The notes under the pieces: generated by a model
Seen by the model: only the letters and a program-made list of their open reading frames with translations
Told to the model about the DNA's origin: nothing
Database searches by the model: none
Part shown: positions 1 to 9,179 of the stretch, piece after piece
How positions within the stretch are numbered: the first letter of the stretch is position 1
How the letters are laid out: every line of letters starts with the position of its first letter
Translations under genes and position numbers: made by a program
Source of the DNA: Roseovarius mucosus
GTDB taxonomy: Bacteria; Pseudomonadota; Alphaproteobacteria; Rhodobacterales; Rhodobacteraceae
DNA length: 64,000 nucleotides
Assembly (NCBI RefSeq): GCF_002080415.1
Contig: NZ_CP020474.1
Location: 2,245,501 to 2,309,500, forward strand
Direction of reading: 5' to 3'

Positions 1-900
1 CGTTACCCGCAGCGCCACATCGGCCTGTCGCAGGGTCTTGGCCGCCTTGGGGTGAATCGCCTCCATCCCCAAATTCGAGAGCTGATCGGCCACGTCGTAA
101 TTGGTGTGGCCCAGCTTGCGCACAGCGTCCGCCCCCACAAGGTTTGGATCCGCGGACGAGAGGTGAAATTCCTTGTGGATGATCGCCTCTTTCGCCCCTG
201 TCCATGCGGCAATAGTGGCGAATGTGACCTCGGAATAGCCCCGGTCAAACTCGCGCATCAGCCCTTCGGTGCATTGCGCATAGCCCGTGACAATCGGCAT
301 TTCGCTGGATAGATCCACGTCACGCAAGCCTGCGGCGATCCGTTCTGACAGGTCATGCTCTGTCTCGTCGCGCCAACCGCTCAGGTCGATGAATCGCGCG
401 TTGACGCCGGCCCGCTGCAACAAAAGCGTGGTGACAAAGGCAGAATGCGATTCCCCCAGACCCGAGAGCAATTCACGGATGACCAGCATGTGATCGCTCA
501 GGCGGAAATGGCCATAGGAACATAGCCGCTGCAGATCAAAGAGGCACGACCGCGCCCCCTCGATCCGCTCGCGCACGAACTCGTCCGCCATGCTGCGATC
601 ACCCGGATGTTCCAGAATATCCCCATGTGACTCGCGCATCGCGCGGCCCACCTCGGTCAGCGCATCAAGCCAACCGTGATCATCATCCCCGTTGGCAAAT
701 CGCGCATAGACCCCCGGTGTGCCGGATTTCTTGTGCTCCAACAGCTTGTTGGTGATCCCGCCAAAGGCCGAGACCACAAAGATGCGATGGTAAAGCGCGG
801 CACCTGTCCGCTCTCCGATAAAGAGCGTGCCAAGCAACTCGTTCACGCGGCTCATGGATGTGCCGCCAATTTTTTCGACGGTATGGTCTGGAAATGTCAT
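1..900 (-). CDS. ask: Aspartate kinase of the ectoine cluster (Ask_Ect), 3' end beyond the window
   Basis: Phosphorylates L-aspartate, the first step towards aspartate semialdehyde, the precursor of ectoine. The reading frame runs 300 codons from ATG at 900 to the window edge with no stop. Residues 10-16 read KIGGTSM, the N-terminal signature of aspartokinases, followed by a kinase-like body. Family members are roughly 470 residues, so the C-terminal third lies outside. It is the last visible gene of ectA-ectB-ectC-ask; the 35-nt gap to ectC holds a perfect palindrome. A dedicated Ask_Ect isoenzyme is known from ectoine clusters and helps avoid feedback control by the amino-acid pathways; the isoenzyme assignment here rests on position. 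Confidence 0.9.
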   Translation of the reverse strand, partial: MTFPDHTVEKIGGTSMSRVNELLGTLFIGERTGAALYHRIFVVSAFGGITNKLLEHKKSGTPGVYARFANGDDDHGWLDALTEVGRAMRESHGDILEHPGDRSMADEFVRERIEGARSCLFDLQRLCSYGHFRLSDHMLVIRELLSGLGESHSAFVTTLLLQRAGVNARFIDLSGWRDETEHDLSERIAAGLRDVDLSSEMPIVTGYAQCTEGLMREFDRGYSEVTFATIAAWTGAKEAIIHKEFHLSSADPNLVGADAVRKLGHTNYDVADQLSNLGMEAIHPKAAKTLRQADVALRVT

Positions 901-909
901 ATCCCTCTA

Positions 910-927
910 TCCGGGTTTAAACCCGGA
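910..927. repeat. Perfect 18-bp palindrome between ectC and ask
   Basis: TCCGGGTTTAAACCCGGA is a perfect inverted repeat lying wholly in the ectC-ask gap. In RNA it can form a CCGGG/CCCGG stem with a UUUAAA loop, ending 10 nt before the ask start codon. No T-run follows on the minus strand, so it looks more like an mRNA processing or attenuation hairpin than a full terminator. The effect on ask expression is inference. Confidence 0.6.
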
Positions 928-935
928 CCCTTTTG

Positions 936-1328
936 TCAGGCGCTTTCCAGCGCGTAAGAGCCATCGGCCTGATGCACCTCTTTGCCCGTCACCGGCGGGT
1001 TAAAGCAGCAGGCCATGACAAGCTCTTCCTCTGCGCGCAGGATGTGGCGATCATGCTTGTCGAGCGCATACATCACGCCCGGCTTGATCTCATGCGTCTC
1101 GCCGGTGGCGATGTCCGTGATCGAGCCTTTGCCCTGCATGCAATAGACGCTCTCAAAGTGGTTCTTGTATTCGAACGTATGTTCCGAACCCGGCTCCAGG
1201 AACGTGATGTGAAATGAAAATCCCATCCCGTCATCGGCCAGCAGCATCCGCACGCTCGACCATTGCGCATCAGAGACCACGCGCTCGCGCTCTTGCTCGA
1301 TGATTTTGTTAAAGTCTCTCACAATCAT
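936..1328 (-). CDS. ectC: L-ectoine synthase
   Basis: Cyclises N-gamma-acetyl-L-2,4-diaminobutyrate to ectoine, the last step of biosynthesis, in the cytoplasm. The protein is 130 residues, the usual EctC length, and reads as a small cupin: MIVRDFNKI at the start, then the [14 protein letters not shown] stretch and a [12 protein letters not shown] segment typical of the family. The start ATG at 1328 is preceded by GGAG with 8 nt spacing, and ectB ends only 5 nt upstream, so the two are co-translated in one operon. No ectD hydroxylase gene is seen beside it. Confidence 0.97.
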   Translation of the reverse strand: MIVRDFNKIIEQERERVVSDAQWSSVRMLLADDGMGFSFHITFLEPGSEHTFEYKNHFESVYCMQGKGSITDIATGETHEIKPGVMYALDKHDRHILRAEEELVMACCFNPPVTGKEVHQADGSYALESA

Positions 1329-1333
1329 TTCCG

Positions 1334-2626
1334 TTACTCCGCTGCAAGTTTATGTGTCTGTGTCACGTCGCGCGCTGCCTCTTCGAGGATGCTCAGCCCC
1401 GATTTCAGGGTCGCTTCGGGCGTTGTCAGGGCGGCAAGCACCTTGACCACCTCATCATGGGCACCCGATGTCTCGATGATAAGCCCTTTTTCAAAGGCTC
1501 GGGCACAGATCGCCGCTGCGAGTGTGCCGTCACCCACATCGACCCCCTGCATCATGCCGCGTCCTTTGAGACGGGCACCGGGGATGCCGTCCGCGATCCG
1601 AATCAGCGCGTCACGCAGAATTTCGGATTTTGTAGCGATGGATTTCTGGAACGCATCGTCCTTCCAGAATTTCTCGATCGCGACACGCGCTGTGACAAAG
1701 GCATGCGTGTTGCCCCGGAATGTGCCGTTATGCTCGGCCGGGCCCCAGATATCATGCTCGGGCTTGATCAAGAGCGCGGCAAAGGGCAGGCCCATCCCCG
1801 AAAAGCTCTTGGCCATCGGGATGAGATCAGGCTCGATCCCCATCTCCTCAAAGCTAAAGAAAGTGCCCGTGCGCCCGCAGCCTGCCTGAATGTCATCTAC
1901 AATCAGCAGCGCCCCGTGTTCCTTGGCCAAGCGGGCCACGCCCTGCATAAAGGCGGTGGACGCGGCATTGAGCCCACCCTCGCCCTGTACCGGCTCTAGA
2001 ATAAAGGCTGCCGGGGCATCGACGCCGCTGGACGGATTGCCCAGCATTTCCTCGATGATCCTGAGGCTGTCCACATCCGGCCCGAACGCCCCTTCATAGG
2101 GCATATGCGTGGTGCCACAGAGCGATCCACCGCCCGCGCCCGCGCGTTTGCCCGCGTTGCCGGTGCAGCTCAGCGCGCCCATGGTCATGCCATGAAACCC
2201 GTTGGTAAAGGCGATGATGTTGCGCCGACCGGTCACTTTGCGCGCCAGCTTCATGGCCGCTTCGACCGCGTTCGTGCCGGTCGGGCCGGTCATCATCACC
2301 TTATAATCCATGCCGCGCGGCTTTAGGATGATATCCTCGAATGCGCGCAGGAAATCAGCCTTGGCATCCGTGTGCATATCAAGGCCATGGGTGACCCCAT
2401 CAGCGGTGATATGGTCAATCAAGGCCGCCTTCATGTCCGGGTCGTTGTGCCCATAGTTGAGCGACGAGCACCCGGCGAGAAAGTCGATATAGGTGTTGCC
2501 CGACGCATCGGTCATCTCAGACCCCTGCGCCTTGACAAAAGCGGTGGGAAAGCTGCGGCAATAGCTGCGTGCTTCGCTTTCGCGACGGGCAAAAATTTCC
2601 AGATCGGCTGACTTGTCAGTCGTCAT
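1334..2626 (-). CDS. ectB: L-2,4-diaminobutyrate--2-oxoglutarate transaminase
   Basis: Class III PLP aminotransferase converting aspartate semialdehyde plus glutamate to L-2,4-diaminobutyrate, the first committed step of ectoine synthesis. The PLP lysine lies in PMAKSFSG near residue 273, after the [13 protein letters not shown] segment. I chose the ATG at 2626 (430 residues) because AAGGAA sits 6 nt upstream; an in-frame ATG at 2641 adds only five residues and lacks a comparable site. The length matches EctB. It lies between ectA (49 nt upstream) and ectC (5 nt downstream). Confidence 0.96.
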   Translation of the reverse strand: MTTDKSADLEIFARRESEARSYCRSFPTAFVKAQGSEMTDASGNTYIDFLAGCSSLNYGHNDPDMKAALIDHITADGVTHGLDMHTDAKADFLRAFEDIILKPRGMDYKVMMTGPTGTNAVEAAMKLARKVTGRRNIIAFTNGFHGMTMGALSCTGNAGKRAGAGGGSLCGTTHMPYEGAFGPDVDSLRIIEEMLGNPSSGVDAPAAFILEPVQGEGGLNAASTAFMQGVARLAKEHGALLIVDDIQAGCGRTGTFFSFEEMGIEPDLIPMAKSFSGMGLPFAALLIKPEHDIWGPAEHNGTFRGNTHAFVTARVAIEKFWKDDAFQKSIATKSEILRDALIRIADGIPGARLKGRGMMQGVDVGDGTLAAAICARAFEKGLIIETSGAHDEVVKVLAALTTPEATLKSGLSILEEAARDVTQTHKLAAE

Positions 2627-2675
2627 AACGTATTCCTTCATGTGATTGGGGAATGGGCGGGCAGGGGCCTGAGGA

Positions 2676-3206
2676 TCAGGCCGCCTTTTTCATCCGCTCC
2701 TTCATGGCAATTGTGACCATGTATTCGGTGTCGTGCAGATCGTTGAAATGCAGCGATTTCGAGAAGTACGGCGTGCTCGACAGGGCGCCGTCGTTCAGAT
2801 CGCTGAACTTGCGGAACAAGGCCCAGCTGCCAGCATTGTCGCGCGTGATCGTGGTTTGCACGCGGGTCACATCCTTGCAGACGTCACGCGACAGAAGCCC
2901 GCGAAGCATCAGCGTGCCCAGACCCGTGCCGCGTGCCTTTTCCGATACGGCCACCTGCCACACAAAGAGCGTTTCAGGATCGTCAGGCAAGAGATAGCCC
3001 GAAACCCAGCCGACAACTTCACCACCCATCTCAGCTACGATGCAGGTGTCGCGGAAATGATCGCATTGGATCAGGTTGCAATACATCGAATTTTCATCGA
3101 GCGGCTTGCACGCCTGAATCAGCTCCCAGATCGCCGCGCCATCCTCTGATGAGGGCTTGCGCAGGGTTGGTAGGGCCTTCCGAAACATTTCCATCGCATG
3201 TCGCAT
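2676..3206 (-). CDS. ectA: L-2,4-diaminobutyrate gamma-acetyltransferase
   Basis: GNAT-fold enzyme that acetylates diaminobutyrate with acetyl-CoA to give the EctC substrate. The 176-residue protein has the EctA hallmarks: LRKPSSEDGAAIWELI near the N-terminus, LDENSMYCNLIQCDHF, and the acetyl-CoA loop ARGTGLGTLML near residues 91-101. It is the first gene of the ectoine operon. A GAGAGG site lies about 11 nt before the start at 3206; an ATG at 3194 is also possible. The AT-rich divergent promoter region towards ectR lies directly upstream. Confidence 0.96.
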   Translation of the reverse strand: MRHAMEMFRKALPTLRKPSSEDGAAIWELIQACKPLDENSMYCNLIQCDHFRDTCIVAEMGGEVVGWVSGYLLPDDPETLFVWQVAVSEKARGTGLGTLMLRGLLSRDVCKDVTRVQTTITRDNAGSWALFRKFSDLNDGALSSTPYFSKSLHFNDLHDTEYMVTIAMKERMKKAA

Positions 3207-3380
3207 CGCTGTGTGACCTCTCTATTTGCTTCGTAGAACTAAATATATTAAACAGGCCTATAAATCAACCATGCGCGGGTGAATTTATAAAATTCGCCAT
3301 TTATTGCCAAAATACCTTATTTTTTCGGATAAAATACCCTATATATTTAATTAGCGAACTAAATTAGTTTCACAGGAGGA
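3207..3380. promoter_or_regulatory. Divergent ectA/ectR control region with candidate EctR sites
   Basis: This 174-bp gap is strikingly AT-rich compared with its neighbours. The 9-mer GAACTAAAT occurs twice, at 3236-3244 and 3356-3364, exactly 120 bp apart. The second copy is part of AACTAAATTAGTT (3357-3369), an inverted repeat with 6-bp arms and one central base, typical of the size of MarR operators. One copy lies near each gene's start, so an EctR dimer could repress ectABC and itself. Binding is inference. Confidence 0.55.
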
Positions 3381-3917
3381 ATGAAATTGCAATTGAGCGA
3401 CAGCTTTGCGACCATTACAGCCATCACCAAAGGGGCTCGTATGGACCGCACAGACCAAAGCTTGATCGCCCTGCGTCGCATCCTGCGCGCAACCGAGATT
3501 TATGGGCGCAAGCTCGCTTCCGCTGCCGGGCTGACAGCGGTTCAATTCCGCGTTCTTCAAATTGTGGCGGAGCGGGGCAATTGCACCGCAACCCATATCG
3601 CCCAACAGATGCGGGTGTCTCAGGCGACCATCACCGCTTTGGTGGACAAATTGGTGAAACATGGCGTGGTGACGCGGGAAAAATCCCAGACCGACCGTCG
3701 GCAGACGAACATCGTCATCACCGATGCGGGGCACGAGACCATTCGTCGTGCCCCCGACGCGCTGCAACAGCGCTATGTGCGCAAGTTCGAGGCGCTCGCG
3801 GATTGGGAACAGGCACAGCTTGTGGCATCGCTCGAGCGGGTTGCCACCCTGCTCGACGCCGAGGATATAGATGCGGCTCCAGTGCTCGATACAAGCGACT
3901 TTCGCACACATTCCTGA
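3381..3917 (+). CDS. ectR: MarR-family regulator of ectoine biosynthesis (EctR)
   Basis: Winged-helix regulator, 178 residues as given, divergent from ectABC in the position typical of EctR repressors. The recognition helix is in QQMRVSQATITALVDKL (about residues 74-90) and the wing in SQTDRRQTNIVIT. The start is uncertain: AGGAGG ends at 3379, too close for the ATG at 3381 but ideally spaced for an in-frame TTG at 3387; another ATG at 3441 has AAAGGGG upstream. It probably senses osmotic or ionic conditions indirectly; that is not shown by the sequence. Confidence 0.9.
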   Translation: MKLQLSDSFATITAITKGARMDRTDQSLIALRRILRATEIYGRKLASAAGLTAVQFRVLQIVAERGNCTATHIAQQMRVSQATITALVDKLVKHGVVTREKSQTDRRQTNIVITDAGHETIRRAPDALQQRYVRKFEALADWEQAQLVASLERVATLLDAEDIDAAPVLDTSDFRTHS

Positions 3918-3977
3918 GCCATAAAAAAGAACACCCACCAAGGGGCGGGCGCTCTGACATTCGGTGGGATCATCGCC

Positions 3978-4322
3978 TCAGCGATAGACGGCTTCCTTGC
4001 CGAAATGCTTGGTCAGCATGTAATAGACCACAGCGCGATACTTGTTACGCTCGGATTTGCCATAGGTCTCGATCACCTGATTGATCGCGTCCATCAGCGC
4101 CGGGCTATCGGCGAGGCCCAGTTTCTTGACGAGAAAATTCGTCTTGACGGTTTCAAGCTCTGCCGGTTGGCTGCCCGCAATTGTCGAGGCATCTGCGTTG
4201 TAAATTGCAGGACCACATCCAATGGTTACCTTCGTCAGCAGGTCCATATCCGGTTCCATCCCGCATTTATTACGCAGATCATCCGCGTATCTCACGATCA
4301 GGTCGTCACGCTTTCCCATCAA
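3978..4322 (-). CDS. DUF2853 family protein
   Basis: Small protein of 114 residues matching my recollection of the DUF2853 family: it begins MGKRDDLIVRYADDL, then LLTKVTIGCGPAIYNADAS, and ends in a YGKSERNKYRAVVYYMLTKHFG segment. The function is not known. GGGAG lies about 7 nt upstream of the ATG pair at 4322/4319. It lies downstream of the DUF922 gene and ahcY in the same direction, but the 166-nt gap suggests its own promoter. It is convergent with ectR. Confidence 0.85.
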   Translation of the reverse strand: MMGKRDDLIVRYADDLRNKCGMEPDMDLLTKVTIGCGPAIYNADASTIAGSQPAELETVKTNFLVKKLGLADSPALMDAINQVIETYGKSERNKYRAVVYYMLTKHFGKEAVYR

Positions 4323-4488
4323 TTCTCTCCCATTTTTCCGGCAAACGGCCGGCCCATCGTTTCAACAAGCCCCACAAATGACGCTCCGGGCACGATAGCC
4401 GGGGATTTTTTCCGGACAAAGGGAAATTTTCCAGAACGCTCCCCTTGGGCGAGTCTTGGGACCAATACCGCTTCTGGCGGTGCCGAAC

Positions 4489-4980
4489 CTATCTCAGCAC
4501 CACACCTTTTTTGCGTCCGTGGTCTGTGGTCTTGTCAAATTTGACGTCGATGGCATTATACTTCTTGAGGATCGCATCGCCGCCTGCGCACCCGGCAGCC
4601 TCGATTTCTTGGGCGGCTGCAATGCCGTGACGCCCGTGCTGGCGTTCATGCTCTGTAAGCGCGGCCAGCATGGCATCGAATTTCGTCCGCACTTCGGCGG
4701 GCATTTTAGCGGGGTTTTTGTGCTTTGGCAGCGTGATATCGACTGTAACGCTCAGCTTGCAATCGCCGGTCCAGCGTACGTACCAATCTGTAAAGGCCCA
4801 GAATCCTTTCGGACCTTTTTCGTTCATCTCCTGCACTAACCCTGCAACTGACGTGGCAGAAACCGCGTAGGTCTTGATGGTTTCGGTGACTTTGGGTTTG
4901 GCGTGCGCTGTCGATAGGCCGCCAAACCCGAGTGCAAGGCCAAGGGCCAAGACACCGATATCAAAAAAATTCTTCTTCAA
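4489..4980 (-). CDS. Secreted DUF922-type putative Zn-dependent protease
   Basis: About 163 residues with an N-terminal signal peptide (KKNFFDIGVLALGLALGFGG, cleavage likely after AHA). The mature part holds LTEHERQHGRHG, an HExxH zinc-protease motif, near residue 110, plus two cysteines (DCKLSV and AAGCAGG) that could form a disulfide. This agrees with the DUF922 family of predicted secreted zinc proteases. I chose TTG at 4980 because AGGAG lies 7 nt upstream; a longer TTG start at 4998 is less likely. It follows ahcY by 30 nt, so it may be transcribed with it. Substrate unknown. Confidence 0.82.
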   Translation of the reverse strand: MKKNFFDIGVLALGLALGFGGLSTAHAKPKVTETIKTYAVSATSVAGLVQEMNEKGPKGFWAFTDWYVRWTGDCKLSVTVDITLPKHKNPAKMPAEVRTKFDAMLAALTEHERQHGRHGIAAAQEIEAAGCAGGDAILKKYNAIDVKFDKTTDHGRKKGVVLR

Positions 4981-5010
4981 TATCGGTCTCCTGTCCAATG
5001 GCTGATTAGA

Positions 5011-6399
5011 TCAATACCGGTAGTGCTCTGGCTTGAACGGGCCATCGGTGCCAACACCGATGTAATCCGCCTGATCTTGCCGAAGCTGCGTTAGCTTCAC
5101 GCCAATGCGGTCAAGATGCAAACGCGCGACTTTCTCGTCAAGATGTTTCGGCAGGACATAAACCTCGTTGCCGTATGCGTCGCCCTTGGTCCAAAGCTCG
5201 ATCTGCGCCAACACCTGATTGGTGAACGAGGCAGACATCACAAAAGACGGGTGGCCCGTGGCATTGCCAAGGTTCAAGAGCCGCCCTTCGGAGAGCAGGA
5301 TGATCCGATGGCCCGAGGGCATCTCGATCATATCGACCTGATCCTTGATGTTGGTCCACTTGTGGTTCTTGAGCGCAGCAACTTGGATCTCATTGTCGAA
5401 ATGGCCAATATTGCCCACGATCGCCATGTCCTTCATCGCGCGCATATGCTCGATGCGGATCACGTCCTTGTTGCCGGTGGTGGTGATGAAAATGTCGGCG
5501 GTGTCGATCACGTCTTCCAGAACGACCACTTCGAACCCGTCCATCGCCGCCTGAAGCGCGCAAATCGGGTCCACTTCGGTGACTTTCACCCGCGCTCCGG
5601 CCCCACTCAACGACGCGGCAGAGCCTTTGCCCACATCGCCATACCCACAGACGACAGCCACTTTGCCTGCCATCATCGTATCGGTGGCGCGGCGGATACC
5701 ATCCACAAGGCTTTCTTTGCAGCCATATTTGTTGTCGAATTTCGACTTGGTGACAGAGTCGTTCACATTGATCGCGGGGAAGGGCAGTTGCCCTTTCTTG
5801 TGCAGATCATACAGACGATGAACGCCGGTGGTGGTTTCCTCGGACACGCCTTTGATCTGGTCGCGCACCTTTGTGAACCAACCGGGGCTCGCCTTCATCC
5901 GCTTGGCGATTTGCGCCTTGATCACTTCTTCTTCTTCCGAAGCAGGAACCGGGATGATGTCTTCGCCAGCCTCTGCGCGTGCGCCCAACAGAACGTAAAG
6001 CGTTGCATCGCCGCCGTCGTCGAGGATCATGTTCGGGCCATCTGCGAACATAAAGGATTTGTCGAGGTAATCCCAATGTTCTTCAAGGGATTGACCCTTG
6101 ATAGCAAAGACCGGCGTGCCGCCTGCGGCAATCGCCGCTGCTGCGTGATCCTGCGTCGAGAAGATGTTGCAGGAGGCCCAACGCACATCTGCGCCCAAGT
6201 CCACCAGCGTTTCGATCAGCACAGCGGTCTGGATTGTCATATGCAAAGAGCCCACGATCCGCGCGCCTTTGAGAGGTTTGGCCTCGCCATATTCCTTGCG
6301 CAGGGCCATCAGCCCCGGCATCTCGGTTTCCGCAATGTCCAATTCCTTGCGCCCGTATGCCGCGAGGTTGATGTCCTTTACGATGTAATCTTTTGTCAT
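5011..6399 (-). CDS. ahcY: Adenosylhomocysteinase (S-adenosylhomocysteine hydrolase)
   Basis: Splits S-adenosylhomocysteine to adenosine and homocysteine in the activated methyl cycle, using tightly bound NAD. The 462-residue protein contains the NAD loop [12 protein letters not shown] near residue 250, the [15 protein letters not shown] segment ([15 protein letters not shown] near 120), and the canonical C-terminus KPEHYRY. Start ATG at 6399. It is divergent from the FkbM-type methyltransferase. I looked for SAM or SAH riboswitch structure in the leader and found nothing I could recognise. Confidence 0.98.
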   Translation of the reverse strand: MTKDYIVKDINLAAYGRKELDIAETEMPGLMALRKEYGEAKPLKGARIVGSLHMTIQTAVLIETLVDLGADVRWASCNIFSTQDHAAAAIAAGGTPVFAIKGQSLEEHWDYLDKSFMFADGPNMILDDGGDATLYVLLGARAEAGEDIIPVPASEEEEVIKAQIAKRMKASPGWFTKVRDQIKGVSEETTTGVHRLYDLHKKGQLPFPAINVNDSVTKSKFDNKYGCKESLVDGIRRATDTMMAGKVAVVCGYGDVGKGSAASLSGAGARVKVTEVDPICALQAAMDGFEVVVLEDVIDTADIFITTTGNKDVIRIEHMRAMKDMAIVGNIGHFDNEIQVAALKNHKWTNIKDQVDMIEMPSGHRIILLSEGRLLNLGNATGHPSFVMSASFTNQVLAQIELWTKGDAYGNEVYVLPKHLDEKVARLHLDRIGVKLTQLRQDQADYIGVGTDGPFKPEHYRY

Positions 6400-6570
6400 G
6401 TTGGGGTGGTTCCTTGCATGAGAATTTTGCTAGGCAGATAGCACTCACTCCCCCTTTGGGCAATGCGCGATTCGCCCGCTAGCCCTGCTGGATAGGCCCT
6501 GGCACAGATCTGCCTGCGCTGATTGTTTTAGGGTTTGCGCCGCGCGTACGCTTTGCCTACCTCTGTCCCC

Positions 6571-7491
6571 ATGACTGCACAGAGACATCTCACCTTCTCC
6601 AGCCCGGCCGCGCGGGTACAATATGCTCTGTTGATGGGCCTGTTCCGTTGCGCCGTGACGCGCGGGCTCTATGGACGCTTTGCACGTGGTCTTGGAAAGG
6701 TTTTTGATCCCGAGAACGCGGTGATCCTGCATGAGGCCGGTGCTGCCCCTTATCGTATCCTGCTCAATGATGGCTATTGGACCCGCTTCGCGCTTTATCT
6801 TGCGCCCTACGAGCCCGAGGTCGATTCGGTGTTGCGCGCCGCCTCTGGGGCCACGCCGCTGTTTTGCGACCTTGGCGCAAATATGGGCTATTGGACCACC
6901 CGCGCGGCACCGCTTTTTGAGCGTGTGATCGCGGTCGAGGCGTCGGCGCGCACATTCGAGGGGTTGCGTGGTAATGCAGGCACGCTTTCCAATGTCACGC
7001 TCCATCGCGCGGCGATCCATGCAGGCTCGGGTCAGGTGCTGACCTTTGTCAACACGCATCTCAGCCATGCCTCTGCCCGGCTGATGGGCGACCTGCCAGC
7101 AAACGCGCAGGATCAAACCGAAACAGTCACAACGCTTGCCATTGACGATCTTGTTCCGCCCGGCACTGCCGCAGTCATCAAGCTGGACGTAGAAGGAGCA
7201 GAAATTGCGGCCATTTCGGGTGCCGCCCGCGCCATCGCCGAAGGATCGGTTCTGATCTACGAGGATCATGGCAATGATCGTGCCTGCATGGTGAGCGCGC
7301 ATCTGCTGGCGCAGCCGGGTCTTAGTGTCTACTCCAGCGAAAATGGCCTGATTGCGATGCCCGATGTTGCCACGATACGGGCGCTCAAGAGGGACCCGTT
7401 CAAAGGGTATAACTTTGTTGCGGCGCACGCGGAATCGCCCTTGCTGGCGCAGCTCATTCAGAGCTTTGCAAAATCGGCCAAGCCGCGCTAG
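6571..7491 (+). CDS. FkbM-family SAM-dependent methyltransferase
   Basis: About 306 residues from ATG at 6571. Motif I is CDLGANMGYWTT near residues 98-109, followed by an acidic VIAVEAS motif and KLDVEGAE near residue 210, the classic FkbM-family signature (KxDVEGxE). Such enzymes O-methylate sugars or other small molecules. The neighbouring glycosyltransferase, galE, galU and kdsB point to a polysaccharide substrate, which is inference. A longer TTG start at 6535 exists; neither start has a clear ribosome-binding site. Confidence 0.85.
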   Translation: MTAQRHLTFSSPAARVQYALLMGLFRCAVTRGLYGRFARGLGKVFDPENAVILHEAGAAPYRILLNDGYWTRFALYLAPYEPEVDSVLRAASGATPLFCDLGANMGYWTTRAAPLFERVIAVEASARTFEGLRGNAGTLSNVTLHRAAIHAGSGQVLTFVNTHLSHASARLMGDLPANAQDQTETVTTLAIDDLVPPGTAAVIKLDVEGAEIAAISGAARAIAEGSVLIYEDHGNDRACMVSAHLLAQPGLSVYSSENGLIAMPDVATIRALKRDPFKGYNFVAAHAESPLLAQLIQSFAKSAKPR

Positions 7492-7521
7492 GCAGGATCG
7501 TCCAACATTTCCGGAGGCCCA

Positions 7522-8115
7522 ATGCCCAAACCCCGCGCCTGGCAAAAGATGCTCTCGGGTCGGCGGCTCGATCTGCTTGATCCCACGCCCGTTGATATCG
7601 AGATTGAGGATATTGCCCATGGTCTCAGCTTTGTCGCCCGCTGGAATGGACAGACATTGGGTGATTTTGCTTATTCCGTGGCAGAGCATTCCTTGCTCGT
7701 GGAAAGGCTCTATTCCCGCTTGACGCCCGCTTCACCTGCCAAGTGGCGGTTGGCGGCGCTGTTGCACGACGCGCCGGAATACGTCATCGGTGACATGATC
7801 TCGCCGGTCAAGAACGCGGTCGGGCCGGGCTATGATGAGCTCGACAAACGGCTTGCGGGGGCCATTCACATTCGCTTTGGCCTTCCTGCGGCCATCCCAC
7901 CCGCGATCAAGAAACAGATCAAGCAGGCAGATAAGATCAGCGCATGGATGGAGGCCACGGAAATCGCAGGGTTTTCAGTGGCAGAAGCAGACCGTTTCTT
8001 TGGCAAGCCTGATCCGGCGCTCATGCAGGGTCTTAGCATCACACTTCGCCCCCCTGTCGAGACGCGGCAGGACTATACTGCGCGCTATCAGGTACTCATG
8101 GCCGAGATGGTCTAA
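7522..8115 (+). CDS. HD-domain phosphohydrolase (YfbR/5'-nucleotidase-like)
   Basis: Soluble 197-residue HD-superfamily enzyme. Metal ligands appear in SVAEHSLLVERL (about 51-62), LLHDAPEYVIGDM (HD near residues 81-82) and QADKISAWMEATE (D near 136). This resembles the YfbR-like dNMP 5'-nucleotidases in length and motif order, but substrate cannot be read from sequence. GGAGG lies 5 nt before the ATG. It overlaps the convergent glycosyltransferase gene by 4 nt at the 3' ends. Confidence 0.85.
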   Translation: MPKPRAWQKMLSGRRLDLLDPTPVDIEIEDIAHGLSFVARWNGQTLGDFAYSVAEHSLLVERLYSRLTPASPAKWRLAALLHDAPEYVIGDMISPVKNAVGPGYDELDKRLAGAIHIRFGLPAAIPPAIKKQIKQADKISAWMEATEIAGFSVAEADRFFGKPDPALMQGLSITLRPPVETRQDYTARYQVLMAEMV

Positions 8116-9143
8116 ATCCAGCCGCCGCGTGACATGAGGCCCATGGCCTCTAGCTGTCGCCATCCGGTCAGGCGTGTGGATGCCTCACTCCACAGATCCG
8201 GATCGCCCTGCAACGCTTCGTAATAGCCGTCATAGAGATTGCTATTGGCAAAATGCTCTTGCCGCGCCTGTTCTTCGGCAGAGCGTTCGATCACGGTGTT
8301 GAGAAACTTGCTGTGCAGCAGGATACCCGAGGTCAGCTCGCCCCCGGCTGTGTCATAGACATGGTTGAGGCGTCGCGGCAAAAGCGAATGCGCGGAACTT
8401 ACATAGGCATAGCGCCGGTTCCATTTCACCAACGGCACCTTGCCCATGGTCGGCGCGCGGCGTGGATCGCTGGCAAAAAACATCCGGGCACGCGGGCCCC
8501 CCTGAATCCAAAGGCTGTGCAAATCTACCTTGCGCCGCATCCCATAATTGCCGCCATCGAACCAGCACAGCGCCTGAAACGGGTCTATTCCAGCCTGATA
8601 AGGGTATTCTGACAGGCGACCCTTGGGATACATATCCAACATCATCGCACCGAATGAGCGGCGCTTTTGCCCATCCAGCCATTCACAGAGCGCGGGAAGC
8701 GGGCGCGTGTCGTGATAGGGATAGATTAGGCATTCATCGGCATCGAGGGTCAGGCACCAATGGCCATGGCCATATTTCATTTGTAGCCACGTCAGCCAAT
8801 CTACCCCAAAGCGTGACAGCTTGTAGCTGTGCGGCGTGCTCCAGAGCGAGACATCGGGCTGTGCGGCCAGATAGTCGCGCGTGCCATCGTCACTGGCATT
8901 TTCGACAATAAGGAAATGCCGCACCCCCAACCGTCGGTGATGGTCCAGGAAATAGGGCAGGCGCAGCGCCTCGTTGCGCACCGTGCTGAAACACAGGATA
9001 TCGCCGGGCCTGATCTGGGCGGTTTCGTCACGAACACAGCGCAATTGCCGCCTTTTGCGAAAGCTGCGCCAGAGCAGGCGCCTTCGCTTCCACCGCAGGC
9101 GATAGGCCATCGCCAGATCGCTGATACTGTCGCCTCTGCCCAT
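8112..9143 (-). CDS. Glycosyltransferase, family 2-like
   Basis: About 343 residues. The N-terminal GT-A part has STVRNEALRLPYFLDHHRRLG, then VENASDDGTRDYL and the metal-binding DADE in LTLDADECLIYP, the arrangement of Glyco_tranf_2_4-type enzymes. A basic N-terminus (RLRWKRRRLLWRSFRKRR) may bind membrane. Start ATG at 9143 is preferred over TTG at 9164. Sits just downstream of galE on the same strand, so UDP-galactose could be its donor; this is inference from context. Confidence 0.85.
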   Translation of the reverse strand: MGRGDSISDLAMAYRLRWKRRRLLWRSFRKRRQLRCVRDETAQIRPGDILCFSTVRNEALRLPYFLDHHRRLGVRHFLIVENASDDGTRDYLAAQPDVSLWSTPHSYKLSRFGVDWLTWLQMKYGHGHWCLTLDADECLIYPYHDTRPLPALCEWLDGQKRRSFGAMMLDMYPKGRLSEYPYQAGIDPFQALCWFDGGNYGMRRKVDLHSLWIQGGPRARMFFASDPRRAPTMGKVPLVKWNRRYAYVSSAHSLLPRRLNHVYDTAGGELTSGILLHSKFLNTVIERSAEEQARQEHFANSNLYDGYYEALQGDPDLWSEASTRLTGWRQLEAMGLMSRGGWI

Positions 9144-9179
9144 GCGGTCCCCGTGATCCCCCAATCGGCAAGGTCAGTG

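Noticed and set aside
6400..6570. Possible SAM/SAH riboswitch upstream of ahcY
   Set aside because: I compared the leader with what I know of SAH and SAM-SAH riboswitch cores and could not fit the conserved pairing or loop bases.
5116..7689. Long frames antisense to ahcY (441 codons) and to the FkbM methyltransferase gene (414 codons)
   Set aside because: The opposite strands carry unmistakable conserved proteins; the frames have no family features.
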